From Ignavibacteria bacterium (lineage in GTDB: Bacteria > Bacteroidota > Ignavibacteria > Kapaibacteriales > Kapaibacteriaceae): a stretch of 64,000 bases of DNA. A program made the position numbers and the translations under genes. This document shows, in pieces, positions 16,122 through 24,983 of the stretch. Every line of letters begins with the position of its first letter. The first letter of the stretch is position 1. The DNA lies in NCBI GenBank assembly GCA_016707005.1, contig JADJIQ010000005.1:558001-622000 (forward strand). Direction: 5' to 3'. The notes beneath the pieces were generated by a model. That model had not been told where the DNA came from and made no database searches. It saw nothing but the letters and a program-made list of their open reading frames with translations.

Positions 16122-17693
16122 ATGACATTCAGATCCATTCTTCTTGCCGTTTCTGTTCTTACAGTAACCTCCTCGGCGCTAGCACAGACACCGTCGTGGT
16201 CCACGGACATTGCATCCATTGTGTATTCAAAGTGCACGCCCTGTCACCGTACCGGCGAGATCGCACCCTTCACCCTTGAGTCGTATGAAGACGCGGTGAA
16301 TGTCTCTGGGTCTATCAAACATGCCGTTCAAACGCGCGAGATGCCACCATGGCCGCCAGCAGCTGGACATGGCACCTTTATGGGCTATCGATCACTCTCG
16401 GATCAAGAGATCGCCACGATCGCAGCATGGGTTGATGGAGGAGCTCCGTCCGGAGACCTCTCGCAAGCCCCAAAGCCCCCTACCTTCCCTACCGGATCTC
16501 AACTCGGCACGCCGGACTTGGTTCTGGAGATGCAAGAGACTTGGCAGGTTCAAGGAAACAACAAGGATGTCTATCGATACTTTGTTCTTCCCACGAATCT
16601 GCCCGCAGACAGATTTATCTCGGCCATTGAGTTTCGTCCGGGAAACGCGAAGGTAGTCCATCATGTGTTGTACTACCTCGATACTACTGGCACGGCTCGC
16701 GCAAAGGACGGTGCGGATCCAATGCCTGGCTATTCAGGATTTGGCGATCCGGGATTTGAATCCGCAGCGTCATTCCTCGGATGGGTTCCGGGTGCACAGA
16801 TGCGATTCTACCCGCCGGAGATCGGCGCTAGGTTCCACAAGAACTCAGACCTCGTCATTCAGGTCCACTATGCTCCTTCGGACGAACCACAAACGGATCG
16901 TTCGCATGTGAACATTTTCTTCCATAAGAATCCGGTCACCCGTTTGGTACAGGAGTTCTCACTCAATCCCCTGAACCTCCTCCCCGGCCAGAATTTTGTG
17001 ATCCCGGCCAACACCACAAAGAATTTCACCACGCGGTTCACTGTACCTCTCGATGTAAGTCTCGTTGGAGTTGCCCCGCATATGCACCTGCTTGGAAAGA
17101 ACGCACGTGCCTACGCCGTAACTCCTCAAGAAGACACTATCAATCTGGTGAAGATCAACGATTGGGATTTTCATTGGCAAGGGGGCTATGCATATCGCAA
17201 CCCGGTAAGAATTCCGCGAGGCTCAACGTTATACTACACAGCCGAATACGACAACACGATCAACAATCTCGAGAACCCGAACTCCCCGCCTAAAACTGTA
17301 CGATGGGGAGAGAGCACAACCGACGAAATGCTGTTGTGCTACTTCCATTGGATCCCGTACTTGCCTGGCGATGAGACGCTGAGCATGGAAACAAGCACGC
17401 CAACTTCAGTCTCTGAAGGAGTAGAGAACCTATCCCCACACGTCTCTGTCTATCCAAATCCATCAGCAGAGCGCGTGAATATCTCTATCGAACTCTCTGC
17501 CCCGGCTCAATATTGGCTCGTGATCGTTGATGCATCAGGCAACGTTGTTCGAACTGAATCCCAGCCTCGTGAGATGACTTCAGGATTGAATGTGATCTCC
17601 GTAGACACACGATCACTATCCTCCGGTGCATACATGGTGCGGCTTCTTCGTGACAACATCTCGCACACGTCTGCGTTCATTGTGCAACGTTGA
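16122..17693 (+). CDS. secreted haem- and copper-site protein with T9SS sorting domain
   Basis: A 523-residue exported protein. Signal peptide residues 1-21 are followed by a cytochrome-c-like segment with one CTPCH haem motif (38-42). A central region resembles the copper type II ascorbate-dependent monooxygenase fold: VVHHVLYY, VIQVHYAP and APHMHLLG give the His pairs that bind the two coppers in that family. The last 80 residues begin VSVYPNPSAERVNI and form a type A T9SS C-terminal domain, so the protein should cross the outer membrane and be held at or released from the surface. The substrate is unknown. The 3' end overlaps the antiporter gene by 17 bp. Confidence 0.78.
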   Translation: MTFRSILLAVSVLTVTSSALAQTPSWSTDIASIVYSKCTPCHRTGEIAPFTLESYEDAVNVSGSIKHAVQTREMPPWPPAAGHGTFMGYRSLSDQEIATIAAWVDGGAPSGDLSQAPKPPTFPTGSQLGTPDLVLEMQETWQVQGNNKDVYRYFVLPTNLPADRFISAIEFRPGNAKVVHHVLYYLDTTGTARAKDGADPMPGYSGFGDPGFESAASFLGWVPGAQMRFYPPEIGARFHKNSDLVIQVHYAPSDEPQTDRSHVNIFFHKNPVTRLVQEFSLNPLNLLPGQNFVIPANTTKNFTTRFTVPLDVSLVGVAPHMHLLGKNARAYAVTPQEDTINLVKINDWDFHWQGGYAYRNPVRIPRGSTLYYTAEYDNTINNLENPNSPPKTVRWGESTTDEMLLCYFHWIPYLPGDETLSMETSTPTSVSEGVENLSPHVSVYPNPSAERVNISIELSAPAQYWLVIVDASGNVVRTESQPREMTSGLNVISVDTRSLSSGAYMVRLLRDNISHTSAFIVQR

Positions 17694-19440
17694 TTCTTCG
17701 CTCGGATCGCACCTTCATGTCTTCTCGCATCGCCTCTTCTTGTTGTTCGATCATCGAGACATCTACTCCGAGGTGACTCAGTACAGCCGTAAAAACCTTT
17801 ATACTTGATTCGAATTCTTCAACAACAACTTCATCAGCTCCTCGTTGCAGGGCAGATTCGCTATCGCGAGCATACCTGCATCGAACGATGATCAATACGT
17901 CCGGCCGAATTTTGCGCACAAGTTGGACACCCTGAGTGATGGCTGTTTGATCACTGATGCCGATGATCACAACAGAGGCATTAGCCACACCTGCTGCCTG
18001 AAGAGCGTGTTCATCAGTGACATCACCGGATATCACTGGTTCACCAACAGCTCGTTGCGCAGCAACATTTTCACGGTCGAGCTCAAGTATTCGATAACTG
18101 ATGCCAGTCTCACGAAGGACCGTTGCTACGTTTCTTCCTAAGATCCCGGCACCTACTATCATTACAGTTGGCCCATCAATGTCCTTCTCGGCATTGGTTC
18201 CAAGCCGAATAGCCCCATTCGTATCGTCAATATCCCATTTGCGGAAGCGCGGAAAGAAGCGCGTGAGTGGTGTGATGCGCTCGGCAATGACCGGTGCGAG
18301 TGTCACGAGGGTTGGCGTGACGATCATCGTGAAGATGATCGAGACCAGCATATTCTGGAAGTCCGTAGAAGTGATCACCCCGTACTCCACACCAACCGTA
18401 GCAAGAACAAACGAGAATTCACCCACCTGCGCCAAGATCACTCCGGCCATCACCGCTGTCCTAAGATTGACGCGAATGCTGGCGAGAACGATCATCACAA
18501 CGATTCCATTGGCGATAAGCACGAGCATGGCTGTGACCATGTTCACCGGAAGCCACGTCCAGGAAACCTGCACAAGCAGTCCAACGGAAAGGAAGAACAT
18601 ACTCGTGAACGCGTCGCGCATTGGCTCCATTACCTTACCGATGGCATGACCCTCTTCGCTCCCGGCTATGGCCACACCGGCAATAAAGGCACCAAGTGCC
18701 ATGGAGATCCCCGCTGTGGACGTGATCCACGCAGCACCAAAACACAGGGCAAGTCCGCCTAGGATCAGAACCTCAGGTGCGGAAACACGCGTCACATAAG
18801 GAACGAGCCTTGGGAGAACAAAGCGCAGGCCAACAACAAGTCCAACCGTAACACCGATCAGAGTAACAATGCGGAGCACCACGTCCGCTATCTCTATTGT
18901 GCTATCAGACGTTAGCAGGGTGACAATGATCATCATGGGAACCACTGCAATGTCCTGGAAGATCAGGATACCCATTACAGCCCTTCCATGTGGCATTCCC
19001 AGCTCTCTCCTATCCTTCAGCATCTTGATACAGATGGCTGTTGAACTCAACGCCATGGACATACCGATCAGGATCGCCCCATTCAGACTGATCGCCTGTC
19101 CGGTAAGTGATGCCGCGATCAGCGCACCGCCACCGATCACAATCGTAGATAATGTTACCTGTAGTGGGCCTCCCAGGAGCACGATCTTTCGCAGGCGCTT
19201 CAGATCTTCAAGGGAAAACTCAAGACCAATGGTGAAGAGGAGCATCACTACGCCAAGCTCGGATATAGCCGTGATCACAGCCCCTTCTCGAACAAGTCCA
19301 AAGCCGCTGGGACCGATGAGGAGTCCAGCTGTGATGAGACCAATGATCGGTGGCAACCTAAATCGCTGAAACACCAAGATCACGGCAAGACCGGCAAAGC
19401 AGAGGAGTACGATCTCGTCGAGAAACTCAAAACCGTGCAT
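17677..19440 (-). CDS. Kef/CPA2-type cation:proton antiporter with TrkA-N domain
   Basis: A 587-residue protein of the monovalent cation:proton antiporter-2 family. About a dozen hydrophobic segments occupy residues 1-385, starting with the LPPIIGLITAGLLIGPSGFG helix and including FTIGLEFSLEDLKRL and the ATVGVEYGV region. A cytoplasmic RCK/TrkA-N domain follows (VMIVGAGILGRNVATVL Rossmann loop near 425), which gates such transporters by NAD(H) or glutathione adducts. It probably handles K+/H+ exchange; closest in layout to YbaL/KefB, but which one cannot be decided from sequence alone. Confidence 0.88.
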   Translation of the reverse strand: MHGFEFLDEIVLLCFAGLAVILVFQRFRLPPIIGLITAGLLIGPSGFGLVREGAVITAISELGVVMLLFTIGLEFSLEDLKRLRKIVLLGGPLQVTLSTIVIGGGALIAASLTGQAISLNGAILIGMSMALSSTAICIKMLKDRRELGMPHGRAVMGILIFQDIAVVPMMIIVTLLTSDSTIEIADVVLRIVTLIGVTVGLVVGLRFVLPRLVPYVTRVSAPEVLILGGLALCFGAAWITSTAGISMALGAFIAGVAIAGSEEGHAIGKVMEPMRDAFTSMFFLSVGLLVQVSWTWLPVNMVTAMLVLIANGIVVMIVLASIRVNLRTAVMAGVILAQVGEFSFVLATVGVEYGVITSTDFQNMLVSIIFTMIVTPTLVTLAPVIAERITPLTRFFPRFRKWDIDDTNGAIRLGTNAEKDIDGPTVMIVGAGILGRNVATVLRETGISYRILELDRENVAAQRAVGEPVISGDVTDEHALQAAGVANASVVIIGISDQTAITQGVQLVRKIRPDVLIIVRCRYARDSESALQRGADEVVVEEFESSIKVFTAVLSHLGVDVSMIEQQEEAMREDMKVRSERRINVAQ

Positions 19441-19452
19441 GGTGCCCCCACG

Positions 19453-20136
19453 TCATAGTCGCTCGCCAAAGACTGCTGTTCCAACACGAACCATTGTTGA
19501 TCCCTCAGCCACGGCCCATTCAAGGTCATCGGACATCCCCATGGATAAGTGCGAAGTTGTCCCGTGGTGTGCATCGAATTCGTCTCGGATCAAACGCAGC
19601 GATTCGAAACATCGGCGAACCACAACTTCGTCTTCGCTGAGCGCACCGATCGTCATGAAACCGGTGATCCGCATGGTTGAACGGGCCAATACGTCATCAA
19701 TGACCTTCTGCACGGTGTGGACGGGAGCCCCATGTTTACTCTCTTCACCGGACGTATTCACTTCGATCATCACGTCCACTACGGTGCCTCGCTTCTTGCA
19801 TTCAGCATCAACAGCTTCAACAAGCGAGGGTCTGTCGATCGATTGGATACACGAGACCTTTCCGATCACATCGCGCACCTTATTTGTTTGCAGGTGACCA
19901 ATGAATTGCCACGTGATCGGTAGGTCTTTAAGCGCATCACACTTCGGAACAAGCTCCTGGACACGATTCTCTCCGTACAGGGATTCTCCTAATGCAAAGG
20001 CCCTACGCAGGATCTCCATGTCTTGCGTTTTAGTGGCTAACATCAGCCGGACCGATGACGGATCTCGACTGACCTGACTGGTAGCCTGTGCTATACGTTC
20101 ATGGATATGGTGGAGTCTGTCAGCAAGTGTTGGCAT
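19453..20136 (-). CDS. YggS/PLPBP family pyridoxal phosphate homeostasis protein
   Basis: A 227-residue single-domain alanine-racemase-fold protein that binds pyridoxal phosphate and buffers its level. The PLP lysine is in MLATKTQD (residue 36). Also present are YGENRVQEL, WQFIGHLQTNK, and the C-terminal LSMGMSDDLEWAV, the most conserved stretch in the family. The full family length is met. A TAGATTTG promoter element stands 4 nt before the ATG, so the message is probably leaderless. The antiporter gene follows 12 bp downstream and is probably cotranscribed. Confidence 0.93.
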   Translation of the reverse strand: MPTLADRLHHIHERIAQATSQVSRDPSSVRLMLATKTQDMEILRRAFALGESLYGENRVQELVPKCDALKDLPITWQFIGHLQTNKVRDVIGKVSCIQSIDRPSLVEAVDAECKKRGTVVDVMIEVNTSGEESKHGAPVHTVQKVIDDVLARSTMRITGFMTIGALSEDEVVVRRCFESLRLIRDEFDAHHGTTSHLSMGMSDDLEWAVAEGSTMVRVGTAVFGERL

Positions 20137-20140
20137 AGGA

Positions 20141-20148
20141 CAAATCTA
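20141..20148 (-). promoter_or_regulatory. -7 promoter element of the YggS-family gene
   Basis: TAGATTTG on the minus strand, an exact TAnnTTTG, with four bases (TCCT) before the ATG at 20136. It sits within a 35-bp divergent gap. Confidence 0.65.
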
Positions 20149-20158
20149 TCGGATTGCC

Positions 20159-20166
20159 TAGCTTTA
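20159..20166 (+). promoter_or_regulatory. possible -7 element of abgT-like gene
   Basis: TAGCTTTA, one base from TAnnTTTG, five bases before the ATG at 20172. It lies back to back with the YggS-gene element in the same 35-bp gap. Confidence 0.45.
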
Positions 20167-20171
20167 GCGCC

Positions 20172-21680
20172 ATGAAGAAAAATGTGTTCCTCCGTTTTCT
20201 CGATCTCGTTGAGCGCGCCGGCAATCGACTGCCAGATCCGCTGTCTCTCTTCGCCATCGCTGCCGTGATCGTTGTAGGGGGCTCATGGCTTGCCTCCTAC
20301 CTCGGTGTATCGGTGATCCATCCCGGCACAGGTAAATCCATTGCTGTTGTGAATCTCTTAGCCCCGGAGAATATCCGGCGCATGTTCACTGATGCCGTTG
20401 CCAACTTCACAGCATTCCCGCCACTTGGTTTGGTGCTTGTGACGATGATCGGCATTGCGATCGCGGAACGGGGCGGATTCATCACTGCGTTGTTGCGCGT
20501 TTCTGTACACAATGTTCCTCGCCCCCTCCTCACAGCGTCATTAGTGTTTGCCGGCGTGAATTCAAGTTTGGTGGCAGATGCCGGATACGTTGTTCTTATC
20601 CCGCTCGGTGCTGTGATCTTCGCAGCAGTAGGAAGGCATCCCTTGGCCGGGCTTTCGGCAACGTTCGCCGGAGTGGCTGGTGGGTTCAGTGCAAACCTAT
20701 CGATCACTTCGCTCGACCCATTGCTTGGCGGACTTACACAGTCAGCAGCCCAATTGATCTCGCCTACCTACGTGGTAAGCGCCGCCGCGAATTGGTATTT
20801 CATGATCGCCTCCACCTTCCTTCTTACCGTAGTGGGTACGTGGGTCTGCGATCGCATCATTGAGCCAAGACTGGGTCCGTGGACGTCGTCAACAAATGAT
20901 GCCGATGACATGTCAAAGCTCTCACCCACTGAAAAGAAGGGGCTTCTGTGGTCGGGCATCGCATTCGTTGTGATGGCCGCCCTCATTGCTCTCATCAGTA
21001 TTCCCGAAGGCTCCATCCTTCGAGACGAGCATGGAGGAATGAAGCCGCTTGAGAAGAGTATCGTTGTGATCCTGATGGTGATGTTCTTTGTGATGGGCTT
21101 GGTATATGGCAAGGTCACCGGGTCCATTCGTAACGACAAGGACATAGCGGATATGGCAGGCGAAGGTATGGCAACGCTCGGTGGCTACATTGTGCTTTCG
21201 TTTGTGATGGCACAGTTCATCGCCTACTTCGGCTGGTCCAATCTTGGCGTGGTCACCGCCGTTTCAGGCGCTGAGTTCCTCAAGTCCATGAGTCTCCAAG
21301 GTCCGGTACTCCTTGTTGCCTTTGTAGTTGTGGCAATGATCATCAACCTCTTGATCGCCAGCGCCTCCGCCAAATGGGCGATCATGGCACCGGTCTTTGT
21401 GCCGATGTTCATGCTCATGGGCATTTCACCGGAGGCCACCCAAGCGGCCTATCGTATCGGCGATTCATCAACGAACATGATCGCCCCACTCTTGAGCTAC
21501 ATTCCGTTGATCCTCGTGGCAATGCGACGGTATGTCAAAGACTCCACATTGGGAACATTGCTTTCGCTCATGTTGCCGTATTCGATCTTCACGGCGATCG
21601 CCTGGACGATCTTCATGCTCATTTGGCTCTACGCCGGCATACCTCTCGGACCGGGTGTAAGCGCCTTCTATGCCCCGTGA
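20172..21680 (+). CDS. AbgT family transporter
   Basis: A 502-residue polytopic protein of the AbgT family, known for p-aminobenzoyl-glutamate uptake and for export of sulphonamide-type antimetabolites. The diagnostic start NRLPDPLSLFAIAAVIV is followed by a dozen hydrophobic segments and the ADAGYVVLIPLGAVIFAAVGRHPLAGL and SASAKWAIMAPVFVPM hairpin regions that line the substrate site. The start is ATG 20172; a TTG six codons upstream is less likely. The 3' end lies 3 bp from the convergent T9SS cargo gene. The direction of transport cannot be read. Confidence 0.92.
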   Translation: MKKNVFLRFLDLVERAGNRLPDPLSLFAIAAVIVVGGSWLASYLGVSVIHPGTGKSIAVVNLLAPENIRRMFTDAVANFTAFPPLGLVLVTMIGIAIAERGGFITALLRVSVHNVPRPLLTASLVFAGVNSSLVADAGYVVLIPLGAVIFAAVGRHPLAGLSATFAGVAGGFSANLSITSLDPLLGGLTQSAAQLISPTYVVSAAANWYFMIASTFLLTVVGTWVCDRIIEPRLGPWTSSTNDADDMSKLSPTEKKGLLWSGIAFVVMAALIALISIPEGSILRDEHGGMKPLEKSIVVILMVMFFVMGLVYGKVTGSIRNDKDIADMAGEGMATLGGYIVLSFVMAQFIAYFGWSNLGVVTAVSGAEFLKSMSLQGPVLLVAFVVVAMIINLLIASASAKWAIMAPVFVPMFMLMGISPEATQAAYRIGDSSTNMIAPLLSYIPLILVAMRRYVKDSTLGTLLSLMLPYSIFTAIAWTIFMLIWLYAGIPLGPGVSAFYAP

Positions 21681-21683
21681 TGA

Positions 21684-24600
21684 TCAACGTTTGATCACGA
21701 GGCTCGACGAAACATTGGAAGTGCCGTATTTCGCCGTCACGGTATAGGTCCCGTTTGCAAGGCTTGATACGTCGAGCTGCGTACAGTCACTGATCGACGA
21801 GGTGAGCACCAACCGTCCTTCGCTGTTCACCACCTCCAATACCGTGTTCAACGCGACGTTGCTCGGAACGCATACGCGCACAGTGCTTGCTGCGGGATTC
21901 GGTTCGATCCGAAGTGATGTTGCACTTGTTTCGGTTTCGTTGAACGAAGACAGAAGCCCCGTAACAAATGATTGGCGATTGGAGAAGAGTCCGATGGTAT
22001 CAGTGTTGGCACTCCGCACGCGCCAGAAATAGCGCTTGTTACTCTCCAGTCCACGAACGAGAATCGATGTGTCCGCGTGTCCGTCGGTCTTTGACACAAC
22101 AGGATTGAATGCGGCATTCGGTGAGACTTCTATACCGTAGGAATATGCTTGCGGGACACGTTCCCATGTAAGGACGGCCTGCAGTATTCCAGTTGCACCC
22201 GGTGCAGGCGATAGAAGTAGAGGAGGTCGGACAGCGGTGGTAAAGGTCCATGTTTCAGACGGAGTACTGCTGCCGCCTGCTCCAAATGCCTCTACGTTCC
22301 AGCTATACACCACCGGTCCTTGCACGAGATCGGCTATCGAGAGTTTTGTCTCGCGGATACCAGCATATGTGCGGGTGTTTTTTGGGGTTGCTGTTTCCCA
22401 AAGTTGTACAGCATAGCTCGATGCGAGAGAAGCCTGACTCCACGTAAGGACAGTGTCGGGATAGATCCCATGTGAGCGATAGTCCGGCGATAAAGGAGTG
22501 GGCTTCTCTGGCTGTGAAGGCTTTGACGTGATCTTTCCTGTATACACACCGCGTCCATGTGTTGCGATGGCGAATTGACCATCTGAAGCCCTCCCAACAG
22601 CCATATCACACGGCACATTGCCGATTTCGTCCGATGCCGTTTGGGTCCACACCGTGGACATTCCAAAGGTAGTATAGGCCACATAGGGTCCGGTTGAGGT
22701 TGCTGCAATGAGCACCGTGGTCCACTTATCGTATGGAGCTATCCCAACCCAGTTTACAGCAGGTCCGCTGCCGGATCCGTTCGGCAACTCTTCGAGATTG
22801 CCCGATATAGCGCTCCAAGTGGCACCGGCATCGTGAGTCTCCCAGATACTCACAACTCCATAGTTCGAGAAGCACAATACAAGGTGATCCTTCTTCAGAG
22901 GATCAACACTGATACTGTTCACATAGGCACCGCGAGGCATGGCCGCAGAGGTAATGTCCACGGGAGTCGGTATACCAACCTCTGCGTTGTCTATCCTGTA
23001 CACCTTGCCATTATCCGTTCCGAAATACACCACGTGGTGAGCATCATCAGATGTAGACGTAGCACACACTGAGGAGATCACATTTGGTGCAACATTTGTT
23101 GTTGACAGTGAATCCCAATTGACCGATGTTGAATCATTCAAACCAGCGGGGATGTCCCGAAGATCATTATTCCTCCACAACACGGAGCCCCCTGCCAGAT
23201 ACATGATGTGCTGGTCTGTAGGGTGAAGCACGTAGGGATTGATGAAGAGATAGTCCTTGCCGCCGCTTGGATCGATACGGGACCGATCAACTTCGTTGCC
23301 TGCCGCATCTCGTCGGATGCGGAACATGCGGCCTTGTTGGGAGGAGTAATATTCCGTTCGACCGCTATCGGCGAAGTAGCAATAGGCGCCATCACCGCCG
23401 CCAAGTCTCCGCCAGAACGACGTACCTGACGAGTTATCTGTAGCCCAGGTGGCATTGTCCTGCATACCGCCGATCAGTTTCGTACTTTCTGCATACGGCT
23501 CTTGGTCGATGGTGTAAAACTGTGTGGTGAGGTATCCTCTGTTGAGATCCGTCCAGCTCACTCGTGAAGCACGGATGCTGTCTGTTCGTTGTATCCCACC
23601 ATCGTTCACACTCAACATCACGTTTGGCTTCGTGGGATGAAACACAACGTCGTGCTGATCCGGATGATGATTTGGATAGAGTGAGTACTTATCCCAGAAC
23701 GGGTCGTCCTTATCATAGCCACCGATCCACCTGTTGTTTACCGTTGATGTAAAACCATCGGTAGAGCAATAGAGGTTGGTGCCACCGATCACAACAAGAT
23801 TGGAATCGAACGGTGAAACGCGAAGGAGAAGGTCGTATCCGCCCTGTGAGTAGAAGTCGCCTCGCTTTGCATCTGTTAACGGAATGTTGGCGCTTCGAAC
23901 ATCCCATTGTCCGCCAGCGCCAGCACCGTCTCCGCTTACATATGTGTACTTCAACAGACTATGCCACTCGTATTGCAACTCACCGCGGTAGGTTGTTGAA
24001 CCCTGGGCACCTACTCCCGGCGTCTCTGCCAGAACGAAGATCTGATCCGGATTCTGCGGCACGGGAGCAACAACGATACGGCGCGTCTGATTGTTGATCT
24101 CCTTTGGCGTGATGTTTACCCACGTTATTCCGTCTGTGGAACGGTACACTCCCCATCGAGATGCAACGCTACCAGTTTGACCCGTATAGGCGCTGAAGGC
24201 AGCGTAGAGTGTCCCGTTTGGAGTGATGGTCACATCGCTGAACAAGGCATTGCTTCCGGCAGCTCCTGTCCATGTTGTACCGCCGTTGGTAGAACGCTGA
24301 ATACCGGATCGTGCGGTGGCTACATACAGTTCGTTGCTGTCTCGAAGCGGATGGGTGACGATCCGCCAGGTATAGGCGAACTGATGAGATGCCGGAGTAG
24401 ACGCGGACGTTGTGGAGGGCAACACGAACCATGAAGCCCCATGATCGGTGGACTTCCAGATACCATTCCCAGAGATCTGTGAAGAATTGCCATAGATCTC
24501 ACCCGTACCGTAGTACCATACATTCCGAGACGATGGCCGAGTGTCTTGTGCGATCGTTGTTACGCTGTGGAGTTGATCGGGCTTTGTGGTAAGGGTCCAC

Positions 24601-24983
24601 GTTGAACCGTCATCCGTAGACATCCACATCCCACCGGAGACCGCACCAACGAGGATCGTCTGTTCATCACCAGCATCAAACGCCACGGCACGTGTGCGTC
24701 CGCCGATGTTCCAGGGCCCGCGATGTCTCCACTCCCCAAGGTCCTGTACTGTTTCGCCATTGTCCTTGCGCGACAACGAGCCGGGTTGAGTTCTCGCGAA
24801 CAGCAATTCTCGAGCACGGATATCATCCGGGAATGTCCCCGTTGCCGGATCTCGATACTTCAGAAGTTCGAACTCCCGTCTACCCTGTGCTGATGGAGCG
24901 TCGGTAGAGTCATGTGTTGCACATCCGGAGAGAAGAACAGATGCAGTAGAACCCAACAAGATGAGGGAGCGGACGATGTTCAT
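21684..24983 (-). CDS. large BNR/sortilin-repeat lipoprotein-like T9SS cargo with FN3 domains
   Basis: A 1099-residue exported protein. A lipobox (LLSGC, Cys21) ends the signal. Residues about 70-800 hold repeated BNR/VPS10-type blades (SxDxGxTW forms such as STDDGSTWT, STDHGASWF, THDAGATWS), building one or two beta-propellers. Two fibronectin-type segments follow (about 815-990), and then a type A T9SS C-terminal domain (LRIEPNPAASTV) ending SSLVIKR. Having both a lipobox and a T9SS sorting domain is unusual. It is probably a surface adhesin or glycan/protein-binding propeller. It shares a 4-bp ATGA overlap with the flippase gene upstream. Confidence 0.78.
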   Translation of the reverse strand: MNIVRSLILLGSTASVLLSGCATHDSTDAPSAQGRREFELLKYRDPATGTFPDDIRARELLFARTQPGSLSRKDNGETVQDLGEWRHRGPWNIGGRTRAVAFDAGDEQTILVGAVSGGMWMSTDDGSTWTLTTKPDQLHSVTTIAQDTRPSSRNVWYYGTGEIYGNSSQISGNGIWKSTDHGASWFVLPSTTSASTPASHQFAYTWRIVTHPLRDSNELYVATARSGIQRSTNGGTTWTGAAGSNALFSDVTITPNGTLYAAFSAYTGQTGSVASRWGVYRSTDGITWVNITPKEINNQTRRIVVAPVPQNPDQIFVLAETPGVGAQGSTTYRGELQYEWHSLLKYTYVSGDGAGAGGQWDVRSANIPLTDAKRGDFYSQGGYDLLLRVSPFDSNLVVIGGTNLYCSTDGFTSTVNNRWIGGYDKDDPFWDKYSLYPNHHPDQHDVVFHPTKPNVMLSVNDGGIQRTDSIRASRVSWTDLNRGYLTTQFYTIDQEPYAESTKLIGGMQDNATWATDNSSGTSFWRRLGGGDGAYCYFADSGRTEYYSSQQGRMFRIRRDAAGNEVDRSRIDPSGGKDYLFINPYVLHPTDQHIMYLAGGSVLWRNNDLRDIPAGLNDSTSVNWDSLSTTNVAPNVISSVCATSTSDDAHHVVYFGTDNGKVYRIDNAEVGIPTPVDITSAAMPRGAYVNSISVDPLKKDHLVLCFSNYGVVSIWETHDAGATWSAISGNLEELPNGSGSGPAVNWVGIAPYDKWTTVLIAATSTGPYVAYTTFGMSTVWTQTASDEIGNVPCDMAVGRASDGQFAIATHGRGVYTGKITSKPSQPEKPTPLSPDYRSHGIYPDTVLTWSQASLASSYAVQLWETATPKNTRTYAGIRETKLSIADLVQGPVVYSWNVEAFGAGGSSTPSETWTFTTAVRPPLLLSPAPGATGILQAVLTWERVPQAYSYGIEVSPNAAFNPVVSKTDGHADTSILVRGLESNKRYFWRVRSANTDTIGLFSNRQSFVTGLLSSFNETETSATSLRIEPNPAASTVRVCVPSNVALNTVLEVVNSEGRLVLTSSISDCTQLDVSSLANGTYTVTAKYGTSNVSSSLVIKR

